Below, one piece after another: positions 28,475 through 40,329 of a stretch of 64,000 nt of DNA. This DNA is from Burkholderiales bacterium (GTDB taxonomy: Bacteria; Pseudomonadota; Gammaproteobacteria; Burkholderiales; Burkholderiaceae_A). The translations under genes and the position numbers were made by a program. The notes beneath the pieces are model-generated. The model was not told the origin of the DNA, searched no databases, and saw only the letters and a program-made list of their open reading frames with translations. The stretch lies in NCBI GenBank assembly GCA_027486725.1, contig JAIXOP010000008.1, positions 62,001-126,000 on the forward strand, written 5' to 3'. The number at the start of each line of letters is the position of its first letter. The stretch's first letter is position 1.

Positions 28475-28981
28475 GTGTCCCCCGACCCCAGCGCATCGAC
28501 ATCCACACCCGCGCGGGATCCCGCACCTCGGGTGGATGTGGCTGCCGGACTGGTCTGGCAGACCCATGGTGCCGATGGGCACAGACTCGCCCGGCCTCGG
28601 CTGCTTCTCGCATCACGCCCATTGCCCAAGGTCTACGCAGGCTGGTGGGAGCTGCCGGGTGGAAAGTTTGAGCCTGGCGAGTCGGCTGCGCAGGCGTTGG
28701 CCCGCGAGCTCCACGAGGAACTGGGCCTGATTGGCCTCACCATTCGAAGCCGCACCGTGCTCGAGTTCGACTACGACCACGCCCGGGTCCGCCTGCATTT
28801 CTGCGACGCGGTCTCGGCCCTGGGGTCTGCGCTGATTCCCCGTGCCCAAGAGGGCCAGCAGTGGGTCTGGGTCGATGCGGCCATCGCGGCCATTCCGAGC
28901 CCGCTGCTACCCGCGACCCGCCCCCTCATCGAGCGCTTTCGCGCGGGGGAGTGGCAGCCTTGGGGCTGCGCACCGGGCTAG
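28475..28981 (+). CDS. mutT: NUDIX hydrolase, MutT-like (8-oxo-dGTP diphosphatase type)
   Basis: Likely sanitises oxidised dGTP. The 168-residue frame has a perfect Nudix box from GGKFEPGES to RELHEELGL, near residues 62-84, and a MutT-like RPLPKVYAGWWELPGG before it. The start is taken as GTG 28475, just after the argJ stop; about 25 Ser/Thr/Pro-rich residues precede the conserved domain, so a later start is possible. Its last four bases overlap the convergent zapD stop. An ATPase gene and yacG, which often flank it in relatives, are missing. Confidence 0.85.
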   Translation: MSPDPSASTSTPARDPAPRVDVAAGLVWQTHGADGHRLARPRLLLASRPLPKVYAGWWELPGGKFEPGESAAQALARELHEELGLIGLTIRSRTVLEFDYDHARVRLHFCDAVSALGSALIPRAQEGQQWVWVDAAIAAIPSPLLPATRPLIERFRAGEWQPWGCAPG

Positions 28982-29772
28982 AAGTCGCAGAGGGTGAGCG
29001 AGAAGGGCAGGTCGTCGGTGACTGCGGTGTAGTTGAGGTTGTTCGCCAGAAGGCGAAAGCGCACCGCCACCAGGTATTTGTTGGCGCTGACCTCGCAGCC
29101 GAGCTCGCGGGGGTCGGTGATCTCCACCCGAATCAGGCGCACCGATCGGCCCTGCGGGGAGGCCTCGTAGCCACCACCCACCGCCACCACCGAGGTCGGC
29201 TCGGCGCTGTCGCGCAGAAAGCCCAGGGCCAGCCCCACCGAGTCGAGAAACCCCTGCCAGGGCGCAATCCACGAGTGCAGCATGTCGGCGCGCTGTTCGT
29301 CGGGCCGCGACAGCCAGAGTTGATAGGCGGTGTGGTCAAAGGCGCAGAGCCCGCCGGGCACACCGGCGCGGCTGCGCAGCATGGCCAGGAATTCGTGCTC
29401 GGGAATGTGGGGGCCCAGCCGCATGGGCGTCGAATCGGCGTGGGCGATGTGCCTCTCGAGCTCATCCAGGCTGTCCTTCAGTCGGGCGGCGTTGATGGCC
29501 GGGTTGTTGGCGAAGGCCTGCATGCGCGCCCGCTGGCGCTCGAGCTCCTGCAGCAGTTCCGTTTTCACATCGCTGCGGCTGCCCAGAAGGTCGAGGAATT
29601 CAAAAAAGGCGACGAGCGTGGCCTCGTGCGAGGGCCGCCCGGAGAGGGCCGAAAGCGATCGAAGTCGGCGCCCCAGACACTCAATCCGAAGAAGCATTCG
29701 CACCCGCTCATTGCAGGGGAACTCAAAGGTGCGGCCGGGGGAGGCCGACGCGGGCGCTGGGCTCAGGCTCAT
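28978..29772 (-). CDS. zapD: Cell division protein ZapD
   Basis: Cytoplasmic FtsZ-binding protein that bundles FtsZ filaments through the FtsZ C-terminal peptide. In 264 residues it has the N-terminal TFEFPCNERVRMLLRIE typical of ZapD (DUF1342), an alpha-helical first domain, and a beta-rich C-terminal domain (GRSVRLIRVEI, EVSANKYLVAVRFRLL). Its gene ends with a four-base tail-to-tail overlap with mutT and lies 31 bases downstream of coaE in the same operon. Confidence 0.95.
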   Translation of the reverse strand: MSLSPAPASASPGRTFEFPCNERVRMLLRIECLGRRLRSLSALSGRPSHEATLVAFFEFLDLLGSRSDVKTELLQELERQRARMQAFANNPAINAARLKDSLDELERHIAHADSTPMRLGPHIPEHEFLAMLRSRAGVPGGLCAFDHTAYQLWLSRPDEQRADMLHSWIAPWQGFLDSVGLALGFLRDSAEPTSVVAVGGGYEASPQGRSVRLIRVEITDPRELGCEVSANKYLVAVRFRLLANNLNYTAVTDDLPFSLTLCDF

Positions 29773-29803
29773 GGGTGCCGATTATGACTCCGGCCGGTGG
29801 CAA

Positions 29804-30472
29804 TTAACCGTGGCCACGAAGACTTTTGCTCAATGCCGCGTGGCGCAGCGCCACAGCCTGCTCGAGATCCTGCGGGGTGCCGTCGTTGCTCAACAGCCAG
29901 TCGGCCGCCGCACGCCGCTGCGCGCGGGAGACCTGCCGCTGGAGGATCCCGCGCAGGACCTCGGGGGTCATGCCCCGATCGGCTTCCCGCGCCATCACCC
30001 GCTGCCACTGCAGCGACTCCTCGAGGTCCAGGGCGCCGACGCTGGCAATGCCGGGGGGGCGCTCGAACCCTCGCGTCTCAAACCACAGGGGTACCACATA
30101 CAACACGTATGGGTGGGCATAGGCCGATCCGTCGGCCCGACTCGGCGGCGATGAGAGCCGCAGATCGGCGAGCTCTGCCACCTTGGGGTGCACGATCGAT
30201 TCCAGAACCTCGCGGGCGGTGGGGTCGCGAAAGATCAGGTCGCGCATGGCCTGCCGCTGCAGGGCGCCACGGCCATCGGCCATCTGCGGTCCCCAGCGCG
30301 CAACGATGGCGGGCATGGCATCGCCTCCCGGTCCGGTGAGCTCGTGGCTGAGGTCGTCGGCATCCACGCTCCAGATCCCGAGGCGGGCGAAGGCGTCGCG
30401 CGCGCTGCTTTTGCCCGAGCCGATTCCCCCGGTGAGCACGACGCGCGCTGGCCGCGGCGGGTTCAGAGCCAT
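29804..30472 (-). CDS. coaE: Dephospho-CoA kinase
   Basis: Final step of coenzyme A synthesis, ATP-dependent phosphorylation of dephospho-CoA. The 222-residue protein has a P-loop GGIGSGKS at residues 15-22, VDADDLSHELTGPGGDA, and HPKVAEL in the lid region. ATG 30472 gives the canonical N-terminus and overlaps the end of pilD by 10 bases, supporting coupled translation. The frame is open much further upstream, but that is an overlap with pilD and not real. Confidence 0.95.
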   Translation of the reverse strand: MALNPPRPARVVLTGGIGSGKSSARDAFARLGIWSVDADDLSHELTGPGGDAMPAIVARWGPQMADGRGALQRQAMRDLIFRDPTAREVLESIVHPKVAELADLRLSSPPSRADGSAYAHPYVLYVVPLWFETRGFERPPGIASVGALDLEESLQWQRVMAREADRGMTPEVLRGILQRQVSRAQRRAAADWLLSNDGTPQDLEQAVALRHAALSKSLRGHG

Positions 30473-31179
30473 CGATCCATCCAGTGTGGCCAGAGCAGGT
30501 GCAAAAGGCCCGCCGCGATCAGGGCAGGGCCCAGGGGCAGGGGGGTGGTGCGCCCCCAGCCACGCAGCAGCATCCCCCCGACGACCACCGGCAGCATCAA
30601 CACGGCGGCCACCAGCAGGGAGGCCACCGAGAGTATCGGGCCGACCCAGAGCACCAGGGCGCCGAGCAACGCGAGGTCGCCACTGCCGAGCCCCAGGCGT
30701 GCCAGCCGGCTCTCGGGCAACAGCCAGAGCCAGATCCGCGGCAGGGCGCCGATGGCCAGAGCAAAGGCCAGCCAATCCCAGGGGAAGGGCCGCTGCGAGA
30801 GTGCGAGGGCGGTGGTGCCTGCAATGGCCAGGGCCAGGGTGAGGCCGTCGGGCAGAAGGTGGTGGCGCAGATCGATCTGTGCCAGGGCTACACCCAGCCC
30901 CAGATACACGGCCACCACGGGCCATGGCACCTCGGATGCTGGCAAGGCCAGAGAGATTGCGGCCGCACCGAGGCCAGCGAGCCCTGCGGAGGCAACGGCA
31001 GAGCCTAGAGCCAGTGAAGATGCCAGCGAAGGTGCCGGCGAAGTGGTCAGTGAAGGGGCTGGCGAGGGAGAGGGATCGTCGGCGAGCCAGTAACGCGCCT
31101 CCCAAAGGCCCACCCGCAAGGCGACCCCAGCGACCAGCGCAGCCAGGCCAGCGGACAGGAGGATCGAGCTCACGGGCAT
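30463..31179 (-). CDS. pilD: Prepilin-peptidase-like A24 protease lacking the methyltransferase domain
   Basis: Aspartic membrane protease of the type IV prepilin peptidase family. The two catalytic Asp motifs are present: D103 in [11 protein letters not shown] and D168 in GSGD. At 238 residues it is shorter than PilD (about 280-290). The N-terminal half has no cysteine, so the zinc-binding tetracysteine N-methyltransferase domain is absent; residues about 35-60 are a repetitive Ser/Pro linker instead. About seven membrane helices are visible. In Burkholderiales pilB and pilC normally lie just upstream; here tRNA-Pro and ispB do. Whether it still processes pilins is uncertain. Confidence 0.8.
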   Translation of the reverse strand: MPVSSILLSAGLAALVAGVALRVGLWEARYWLADDPSPSPAPSLTTSPAPSLASSLALGSAVASAGLAGLGAAAISLALPASEVPWPVVAVYLGLGVALAQIDLRHHLLPDGLTLALAIAGTTALALSQRPFPWDWLAFALAIGALPRIWLWLLPESRLARLGLGSGDLALLGALVLWVGPILSVASLLVAAVLMLPVVVGGMLLRGWGRTTPLPLGPALIAAGLLHLLWPHWMDRWL

Positions 31180-31211
31180 GTTCGGGGGGCAACGTGCCGA
31201 TCAAGGCACCA

Positions 31212-31290
<79 letters not shown>

Positions 31291-31312
31291 ACCGACACCA
31301 ACAGTGCTGGGC

Positions 31313-32365
31313 TTATTGATTTCGGGAAAGCACCAGCGACGCCAAGTCTAACAGGGAAGCCCTGACCGAGCCCTCAGCGGTGGATGCCAGGGCCTGTTGG
31401 GCGAGGGCCACCTCGCGCTCGGCCGCAAGCCGTGTCCGGGCCAGCGCATCCGATTGTCGAATGGTCTCGAGCACCCGCGACAGAGGCACCGACTCGGGCT
31501 CGGCGATGGCCTGGCGGATCATTGCCCGGTCGGCCGTGTTGGCGGCCTGCATGGCGTAGAGCAGTGGCAGGGTGGGCTTGCCCTCGCGCAGGTCGTCGCC
31601 CACATTCTTGCCCATGGCTGCCGCATCGCCCTCGTAGTCGAGCAGGTCGTCGGTGATTTGGAATGCTGTGCCCAGGTGTCGGCCGTAGGCGGCATAGGCC
31701 TCGCAGGTGGCCGGGGGAAGGTTGCGCACCACCGCGGGCAGAGCGCAGGCAGCCTCAAAGAGCTTGGCCGTTTTGAACCGAATCACTTCAAGGTATCGCT
31801 CCTCGGTGACATCCGGGTCTCCACAGTTGACGAGCTGCAGCACCTCGCCTTCGGCAATCACATTGGTCGCCTCGGCCAGGGTCTGCATCACCGGCATGCT
31901 GCCGATGTCGACCATCACCTGAAATGCCCGCGAATAGAGGAAATCGCCCACCAGAACGCTGGCGGCATTGCCAAAGATCGCATTGGCCGTCTCGCGATTG
32001 CGGCGCAGGCCCGACTCGTCGACCACATCGTCGTGCAGCAGCGTGGCGGTGTGGATGAACTCGACCACGGTTGCCAGCCGAATCGCCTCGGGATGTCCCT
32101 GGGCCGCACCCTCGGCCTGCCGAATGGCCTCATCGACCATCAGCACCAGCCGTGGCCGCAGGCGCTTGCCGCCGCTGTGGATGATGTAGTTGGCCACCTG
32201 CTCCACCAGAGCGACCTTGCTGCGCAGGGTCTCCTGGATGCAGCGGTCGACGGCGGCCATGCCCCGGGCCAGGGCGTCGTCCAGTGCAGACGCCGCCACG
32301 GCGGGAGTTGAAGTGCTCGCCGGAGGGCTCTGGAGGATGCGGGTGGGTGCGCTCACGCCCGCCAT
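31313..32365 (-). CDS. ispB: Polyprenyl diphosphate synthase (octaprenyl type)
   Basis: Trans-prenyltransferase that makes the ubiquinone side chain. The 350-residue protein has both aspartate-rich motifs, LLHDDVVDESGLRR and QITDDLLDYEGD, plus the GGKRLRPRLVL start of the fold. Residues 1-27 are a Ser/Thr/Pro/Ala-rich extension. ATG 32365 is preceded by a strong GAGGTGAG. It is divergent from rplU, the usual ispB/rplU arrangement. The exact chain length (octaprenyl) is inferred from the betaproteobacterial context. Confidence 0.93.
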   Translation of the reverse strand: MAGVSAPTRILQSPPASTSTPAVAASALDDALARGMAAVDRCIQETLRSKVALVEQVANYIIHSGGKRLRPRLVLMVDEAIRQAEGAAQGHPEAIRLATVVEFIHTATLLHDDVVDESGLRRNRETANAIFGNAASVLVGDFLYSRAFQVMVDIGSMPVMQTLAEATNVIAEGEVLQLVNCGDPDVTEERYLEVIRFKTAKLFEAACALPAVVRNLPPATCEAYAAYGRHLGTAFQITDDLLDYEGDAAAMGKNVGDDLREGKPTLPLLYAMQAANTADRAMIRQAIAEPESVPLSRVLETIRQSDALARTRLAAEREVALAQQALASTAEGSVRASLLDLASLVLSRNQ

Positions 32366-32391
32366 GCTATCTCACCTCATTGGCGCCAGCC

Positions 32392-32419
32392 TGGACAATT
32401 GGGCTTGGCCCCGTATAAT
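32392..32419 (+). promoter_or_regulatory. Sigma-70-type promoter of rplU-rpmA
   Basis: TGGACA at 32392-32397 and TATAAT at 32414-32419 are separated by 16 bases, a near-consensus vegetative promoter. Transcription would begin near 32426, giving an approximately 77-base leader before rplU. The TATAAT lies in the centre of CCCCGTATAATGCGGGG, an imperfect palindrome. Confidence 0.75.
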
Positions 32420-32502
32420 GCGGGGCTTGCCTGAAACCGGGTCTGAAAGCGCTGGCCGCCATGGCCGAGCCACCCCTTGTCGGCGAATGCAAAGGAAAAT
32501 CC

Positions 32503-32832
32503 ATGTACGCAGTGATCAAAACTGGCGGAAAGCAGTATCGCGTCTCCGCTGGCATGACCCTCCGGGTCGAGACCCTGGCCGCCGAGCCGGGCCAAGAAGT
32601 GGTTCTGTCGGAAGTTCTCGCTCTGGGCGAGGGCGATTCGCTCCAGCTGGGCACCCCAATCCTCACCGGCGCCAGCGTGAAGGCCACCGTGAAGGCCCAT
32701 GGCCGCGGCGATAAGGTTCGCATTTTCAAGCACCGCCGCCGCAAGCACTACGCCAAAACCCAAGGCCATCGCCAAAACTACACCGAGATCGAGATCACCT
32801 CGCTCGTGCGTCCCGACGGCAGCGCTGCTTAA
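32503..32832 (+). CDS. rplU: 50S ribosomal protein L21
   Basis: Large-subunit ribosomal protein. The 109 residues start with the canonical [17 protein letters not shown] and contain [21 protein letters not shown]-type basic repeats that bind 23S rRNA. AAAGGAAA precedes ATG 32503; the frame extends upstream to 32461 but that part is not conserved. It is followed by rpmA and obgE, the standard operon order. Confidence 0.98.
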   Translation: MYAVIKTGGKQYRVSAGMTLRVETLAAEPGQEVVLSEVLALGEGDSLQLGTPILTGASVKATVKAHGRGDKVRIFKHRRRKHYAKTQGHRQNYTEIEITSLVRPDGSAA

Positions 32833-32873
32833 GCGCTGAGTCCCAGACAGAACCCTATTAGGAGTCTTCCAAC

Positions 32874-35481
<2,608 letters not shown>

Positions 35482-35930
35482 GCCGCAAGCTCTTCGAGTG
35501 CGGCGCGGTAGACACCGCGCTTGAAGTCGATCACCGAATCCAGGGGCACAAAGAAATCGTGCCAGACCCAGTCGTCGAACTCGGGCTTTTCATTGCCGCC
35601 GCGCAGCGTGATGTCGGAATCCTGTCCGATGAGCCGCAGCAAAAACCAGATTTGCTTCTGACCCTTGTAAGTGCCGCGCCACTCGCGCCGAATCCACCGC
35701 TGGGGAACGGTGTAGTGCAGCCATTCCTGCGTGCGCGCGACCAGCTCCACATGCTTTGGCAAGAGGCCCGTCTCTTCGAGGAGCTCGCGGTACATCGCGT
35801 CGACGGGATCTTCTCCGTCGTTGATGCCGCCCTGAGGGAATTGCCAGGCCTGCTCGCGCACCCGCTTACCCCAGAACACCTGGTGGTTCTGGTTGATCAG
35901 CACGATGCCCACGTTGGGGCGGAAGCCATG

Positions 35931-35959
35931 TTCGTCCAGCATAATTCGCCCATTATAAG
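35931..35959. promoter_or_regulatory. Overlapping divergent promoters of rppH and proS
   Basis: The sequence ATTATAAG holds -10 boxes on both strands. Leftward TATAAT is at 35957-35952, nine bases before the rppH ATG. Rightward TATAAG is at 35954-35959, with a weak -35 TTCGTC at 35931-35936 (17-base spacing), 29 bases before proS. Polymerases could not occupy both at once, so the two genes may be mutually exclusive at initiation. Confidence 0.5.
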
Positions 35960-35988
35960 AACCGCACCCCAGACCGAAAGAATTCGCA

Positions 35989-37713
35989 ATGCGCGCCTCC
36001 GCCTTTCACCTCCAGACCCTCAAAGAAGATCCTGCCGACGCTGAGGTGGCGAGCCAACGGCTCATGCTTCGTGCGGGCATGATTCGCCGTCTGGGGGCCG
36101 GAATCTACACGCTCATGCCCCTGGGCCTCCGGGTTCTGCGAAAAGTGGAAACGATCATCCGAGATGAGATGGACCGCGCCGGTGCTCTGGAAGTTTCCAT
36201 GCCCGTGGTCCAGCCCGCCGAGCTCTGGCAAGAGACCGGGCGGTGGGACAAGATGGGTGCTGAGCTGCTGCGCATCCAGGATCGGCACGGCCGGGATTTC
36301 GTGTTGCAGCCAACCTCCGAAGAGGTGGTGACCGACCTGGCGCGTCAGGAGCTGCGCAGCTGGCGGCAGCTGCCGCGCAACTTCTATCAAATTCAGACCA
36401 AGTTTCGCGATGAGCGCCGCCCGCGCTTTGGGCTGATGCGGGGCCGCGAATTCATCATGAAGGACGCCTACTCCTTCGATCGCGACGTGGCCTCGGCCGA
36501 GGCCTCCTACGACCGGATGTTCGAGACCTACTGCCGCATCTTCGATCGGCTGGGGCTCGAGTATCGCGCCGTCGCTGCCGACACGGGCGCCATCGGGGGC
36601 AGTCGGTCCCACGAATTTCAGGTGATTGCCGAGACGGGCGAAGACGCCATCGTCTATGCCCCTCAGGGGAGTTATGCCGCCAACATTGAGCTGGCCGCCT
36701 GCCTGCCGCCGCAGGGCAGTCGCCCGGCACCGGGCCAGGCGATGGTCGAGGTGGCGACCCCCGGCACCACGGCCTGCGAATCCGTGGCGGCGTTGCTCGG
36801 CCTGCCCATCACCGCGATGGTGAAGTCGATGGTGGTGCGGACCCAGCACCCGACACAGCCCCTGGTGATGGTGCTGCTGCGTGGCGACCACACTCTCAAT
36901 GAGGTCAAGCTCGGCAAGCACCCCATGGTGGGCCCCGACTGGCGCATGGCCTCGGCCGAAGAGATTGCGTCGGGGCTCGGCGCACCGGTGGGCTATCTCG
37001 GCCCGGTCGGCATGGCGGGCCGTTGCCGCATCCTGGCCGACGATGCAGTGCGCATCCTGGCCGATGTCGTGGTGGGGGCCAACAAGCCCGATGCCCATTG
37101 GATGGGAGTGAATTTCGGCCGCGACCTGCCCGAGCCCGAGGCCTATGCCGACTTGCGCAATGCAGTGGCGGGGGATCCATCCCCCGATGGCCACGGCCAC
37201 CTGGCCATTCAGCGCGGCATCGAGGTGGGTCATGTGTTCTATCTCGGCACCAAGTACTCCGAGGCGATGGGCGCACGCTTTTTGAATGAGGCGGGTCAGC
37301 CCACCCCGATGGAGATGGGCTGTTATGGCATTGGGGTCAGCCGCATCCTGGGCGCCGCCATCGAGCAGGGCCACGACGAGCGCGGCATGGTCTGGCCCGC
37401 ATCCATGGCTCCCTTTGAGGTGGTGATCTGCCCCATGGGGGCCGGCCGGTCGCCGCGCGTGGCCGAGGCCGCCGATGCGCTCTACCGCCAGTTGCGCGAT
37501 GCGGGCATGGATGTGGTGCTCGACGATCGCGACGAGCGCCCCGGTGCGATGTTCGCCGATTGGGAACTGATCGGCGTTCCAGCCCGCGTGGTGGTCGGCG
37601 AGCGGGGGCTCGATGCCGGCACCTACGAGGTCACCGCCCGCCGTGGCCTGCAGCGCAGCGATCCCGCCGCGGCCGACATCGTCTCAGCGCTTTTTTCGAT
37701 TCTTCGAGCCTGA
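35989..37713 (+). CDS. proS: Prolyl-tRNA synthetase (bacterial type, with editing domain)
   Basis: Charges tRNA-Pro. At 574 residues it is the long bacterial form. Class II motifs appear in order: motif 1 near [17 protein letters not shown], motif 2 [25 protein letters not shown], an inserted INS editing domain (about residues 230-390), motif 3 [13 protein letters not shown], then the anticodon-binding domain. Its 3' end overlaps the convergent ffh by 30 bases. It is divergent from rppH. Confidence 0.97.
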   Translation: MRASAFHLQTLKEDPADAEVASQRLMLRAGMIRRLGAGIYTLMPLGLRVLRKVETIIRDEMDRAGALEVSMPVVQPAELWQETGRWDKMGAELLRIQDRHGRDFVLQPTSEEVVTDLARQELRSWRQLPRNFYQIQTKFRDERRPRFGLMRGREFIMKDAYSFDRDVASAEASYDRMFETYCRIFDRLGLEYRAVAADTGAIGGSRSHEFQVIAETGEDAIVYAPQGSYAANIELAACLPPQGSRPAPGQAMVEVATPGTTACESVAALLGLPITAMVKSMVVRTQHPTQPLVMVLLRGDHTLNEVKLGKHPMVGPDWRMASAEEIASGLGAPVGYLGPVGMAGRCRILADDAVRILADVVVGANKPDAHWMGVNFGRDLPEPEAYADLRNAVAGDPSPDGHGHLAIQRGIEVGHVFYLGTKYSEAMGARFLNEAGQPTPMEMGCYGIGVSRILGAAIEQGHDERGMVWPASMAPFEVVICPMGAGRSPRVAEAADALYRQLRDAGMDVVLDDRDERPGAMFADWELIGVPARVVVGERGLDAGTYEVTARRGLQRSDPAAADIVSALFSILRA

Positions 37714-39183
37714 GGCCTTGCCGCCCAGGCCGGGCGCTCTGGGCAAGCCAGTCGGCATTCCGGGCATGCCACCGCCCAGGCCGGGCATGCCGCCACCCAT
37801 GCCACCCATGCCACCCAGGCCGGGCAGCCCTGCGCCCATGCCGCGGCCCATCATGCCGCGCATGAGCTTGCCCAGGCCGCCCTTCTGCATCTTTTTCATC
37901 ATGTCTTGCATCTGCTCGAACTGCCCGAGCATGCGGTTGACTTCCTGAACGGAGGTGCCGGAGCCTCCAGCAATCCGGCGCTTTCGGCTGGCCTTGATGA
38001 GCAGGTGGTCGCGCCGTTCGGCGGGGGTCATGCTGTCGATCATTCCCTGCATGCGCAGGATCCCTTGGTCAGCGCCCTGCAGGTCTGCGCCCTTGGCGGC
38101 GTTTTGCATTGCCGAGGGCAGATGATTCAGCAGGCTGCCCAGCCCACCCATGCTGCGCATCTGGCCGAGCTGAGAGCGAAAGTCTTCGAGTGTGAAGCGG
38201 GCGCCCGACTGCAGCTTCTCGGCCATCTTTTGGGCGGCCTTGGCGTCGACCGACTTCTGGGCCTGCTCCACGAGGGACAGGACATCGCCCATGCCCAGAA
38301 TGCGTTGGGCGAACCGTTCGGCATCGAAGGCCTGGATGCCATCGATTTTTTCCGAAACACCAACAAACTTGATGGGGCATCCGGTGACGGCCTTGACCGA
38401 GAGCACCGCGCCCCCGCGCGAGTCGCCATCCACCTTGGTGAGGACCACCCCCGTCAGGGGTAGGGCAGCCTTGAAGGCCTCGGCGGTGCGCACGGCATCC
38501 TGGCCCTGCATGGCATCCACCGTGAAGAGGGTCTCGATGGGCCTGAGGACCCCGTGGAGCTCTTGGATCTCGGCCATCAGCTCCGCGTCGATGGCCAGGC
38601 GTCCGGCCGTGTCGACCAGCAGCACCTCGTGGAAGTGGGTCTTGGCCCAGGCCAGGGCTGCTCGTGCAATGTCTGCGGGCTTCTGGTCGGGGCTGGAGGC
38701 GAAGAAGTCGCCGCCCGCCTGCTCGGTGACCCGGCGCAGCTGCTCGATGGCGGCAGGCCGGTAGACGTCGCAGGACACGGTGAGCACCTTCTTTTTGCGC
38801 TCGACGAGCCAGCGCGCCATCTTGCCCACGGAGGTGGTTTTTCCAGCACCCTGGAGTCCCGCCATCAGCACCACCGCCGGCGGCTGTGTGGCCAGGTTCA
38901 GGCCGATGTCGGCGCCGGAGCCGCCCATCAGGGCAACCAGCTCGCGGTGAACCACCCCCACCAGGGCCTGTCCCGGCGTGAGGCTGCCGACCACCGCCTC
39001 GCCCAGGGCCTTCTCGCGCACCGACTGGATGAATTGCTTGACCACGGGCAGCGCCACGTCGGCATCGAGCAGGGCGAGCCGAATCTCGCGCAGCATCTCG
39101 GCGGTGTTGGTTTCGGTGAGTCGGGCCTCGCCCCGGATGGTCTTCAGGGCGCGGTCAAAGCGCTCGGTCAGGCTGTTGAGCAT
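37684..39183 (-). CDS. ffh: Signal recognition particle GTPase Ffh
   Basis: Binds signal peptides and 4.5S RNA for cotranslational targeting. The 499-residue protein has an N-terminal helical domain, the G domain with [21 protein letters not shown] and [10 protein letters not shown], then the Met-rich M domain. The tail after about residue 440 is extended and very rich in Met, Gly and Pro before ending KNRKKR, longer than the usual about 450 residues. ATG 39183 starts the canonical [22 protein letters not shown]. No 4.5S RNA gene was found here. Confidence 0.96.
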   Translation of the reverse strand: MLNSLTERFDRALKTIRGEARLTETNTAEMLREIRLALLDADVALPVVKQFIQSVREKALGEAVVGSLTPGQALVGVVHRELVALMGGSGADIGLNLATQPPAVVLMAGLQGAGKTTSVGKMARWLVERKKKVLTVSCDVYRPAAIEQLRRVTEQAGGDFFASSPDQKPADIARAALAWAKTHFHEVLLVDTAGRLAIDAELMAEIQELHGVLRPIETLFTVDAMQGQDAVRTAEAFKAALPLTGVVLTKVDGDSRGGAVLSVKAVTGCPIKFVGVSEKIDGIQAFDAERFAQRILGMGDVLSLVEQAQKSVDAKAAQKMAEKLQSGARFTLEDFRSQLGQMRSMGGLGSLLNHLPSAMQNAAKGADLQGADQGILRMQGMIDSMTPAERRDHLLIKASRKRRIAGGSGTSVQEVNRMLGQFEQMQDMMKKMQKGGLGKLMRGMMGRGMGAGLPGLGGMGGMGGGMPGLGGGMPGMPTGLPRAPGLGGKASGSKNRKKR

Positions 39184-39217
39184 GGCTGCCGCCCGCTGCC
39201 GCAGGCTACACTTGGTT

Positions 39218-40087
39218 ATGGGTTCTTCATTGTATGGGCTTGCCGCCGACGGCACACTCGCCAGCAGGCTTGGCCTGGTGGCTGCGGCGATTGCCTCGGT
39301 CTCCTATGCGGCGAGTTTTTTGCTCGCCCGCCGACCGGCCGCCACCGCGGCCCGCCCCACCACCCTCACGGCGCTGTTTGTATTGGCGGCAGCCGCGCAC
39401 GGCGTGGCGCTGCTGCCCGAATGGCTGGCCGGTGCCGTTTTCTATTTTGGTTTTGCGCACGCCATCTCCTGGATGGTCTGGCTGGCGGCGCTGATTTGGC
39501 TGGTGGAGCGTGGTCCTGCGAGCGCCACGGCCGGCAAGACCCCCGATGCAGTTCGACACTGGCTCCTGGTGGCCTCGGCCGCACCGCTGCTGCCTCTGGT
39601 GTTCCCGGGCGTGGTCCAGCTCAGCGCCCAGTCCTGGATTTTTCGGCTGCACATCCTTCTGGCAATGGCGGCCTACTCCACCTTTGCCATCGCGGCCCTG
39701 CAGGGGCTGGTGATGCAGGCGCAGGAGCGTGCCCTGCATGTCCCGCGCAGCGGCCTCATCCAATGGCTGGGCAATCCCTCGTTGATGGAGCTCGATCGCC
39801 AGCTGGCCCGGACCATGGCTCTGGGCCTAGGGCTCCTCGTTCTGACCCTGGCCTCGGGGGTGGCGGTGAACCGCGCCTTGGGCCATGCCTGGCTCGTGCT
39901 CGACCACAAGACCGTCTTCACGCTGTTGACCACGGCCCTTGGTGGGGTGTTCTGGGCTGGGCGCCTGCTGCGCGGCTGGCGCGGCGGGGTCGCCGCCCGG
40001 TGCGCCGTGCTGGGGCTGGGCCTGCTGCTGCTGTCCTATGTGGGCAGCCGATTTGTGACTGAGGTCCTGCTGGCCCGCGCGGCCTAG
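39218..40087 (+). CDS. Cytochrome c assembly (CcsA/YpjD-like) membrane protein
   Basis: Polytopic inner-membrane protein of the CcsA/ResC/YpjD group, which is linked to haem handling in cytochrome c maturation. The 289 residues form about eight membrane helices, with the conserved core HILLAMAAYSTFAIAALQGLV and, later, LVLDHKTVFTLLTTALGGVFWAGR. ATG 39218 gives a plausible start five bases after a -10-like TACACT. It is divergent from ffh (34 bases between starts), the usual location of ypjD in proteobacteria. Its substrate is not known. Confidence 0.85.
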   Translation: MGSSLYGLAADGTLASRLGLVAAAIASVSYAASFLLARRPAATAARPTTLTALFVLAAAAHGVALLPEWLAGAVFYFGFAHAISWMVWLAALIWLVERGPASATAGKTPDAVRHWLLVASAAPLLPLVFPGVVQLSAQSWIFRLHILLAMAAYSTFAIAALQGLVMQAQERALHVPRSGLIQWLGNPSLMELDRQLARTMALGLGLLVLTLASGVAVNRALGHAWLVLDHKTVFTLLTTALGGVFWAGRLLRGWRGGVAARCAVLGLGLLLLSYVGSRFVTEVLLARAA

Positions 40088-40092
40088 ATCCC

Positions 40093-40329
40093 ATGCTCGG
40101 AAAAATCATCCTCGCCCTCATCGCCCTGGGACTGGCCCTGTTCTTATTGCGGCGCGCTCTGGGCGGCACCAAGCCCTCGGAGCCTGCCAGCAAGGCCCAG
40201 GACCCAGGCTATGTCCGACTGCGCTCGTGCCGCATCTGCGGGGCGCATGTGCCGCAGTCCGAGGCCATCCTCCGAGGAGAGCACGCCTACTGCGGCATCG
40301 CCCACGCGCAGCAGGGCGAGTCCGAGTGA
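40093..40329 (+). CDS. Small membrane-anchored zinc-ribbon-like protein (PP0621-like)
   Basis: A 78-residue protein with one N-terminal membrane helix (about residues 4-20) followed by a polar domain with CRICGAHVPQSEAILRG and a later Cys (HAYCG), resembling a small zinc ribbon. Proteins of this shape (PP0621 family) occur next to ampD in beta- and gammaproteobacteria. Function unknown. It begins five bases after ccsA and overlaps ampD as GTGA. Confidence 0.75.
   Translation: MLGKIILALIALGLALFLLRRALGGTKPSEPASKAQDPGYVRLRSCRICGAHVPQSEAILRGEHAYCGIAHAQQGESE

Noticed and set aside
29804-31204. 466-codon frame that would fuse a long N-terminus to CoaE
   Set aside because: The upstream 240 codons are an alternative frame of pilD; the CoaE start at 30472 is canonical and has the P-loop at the expected place.
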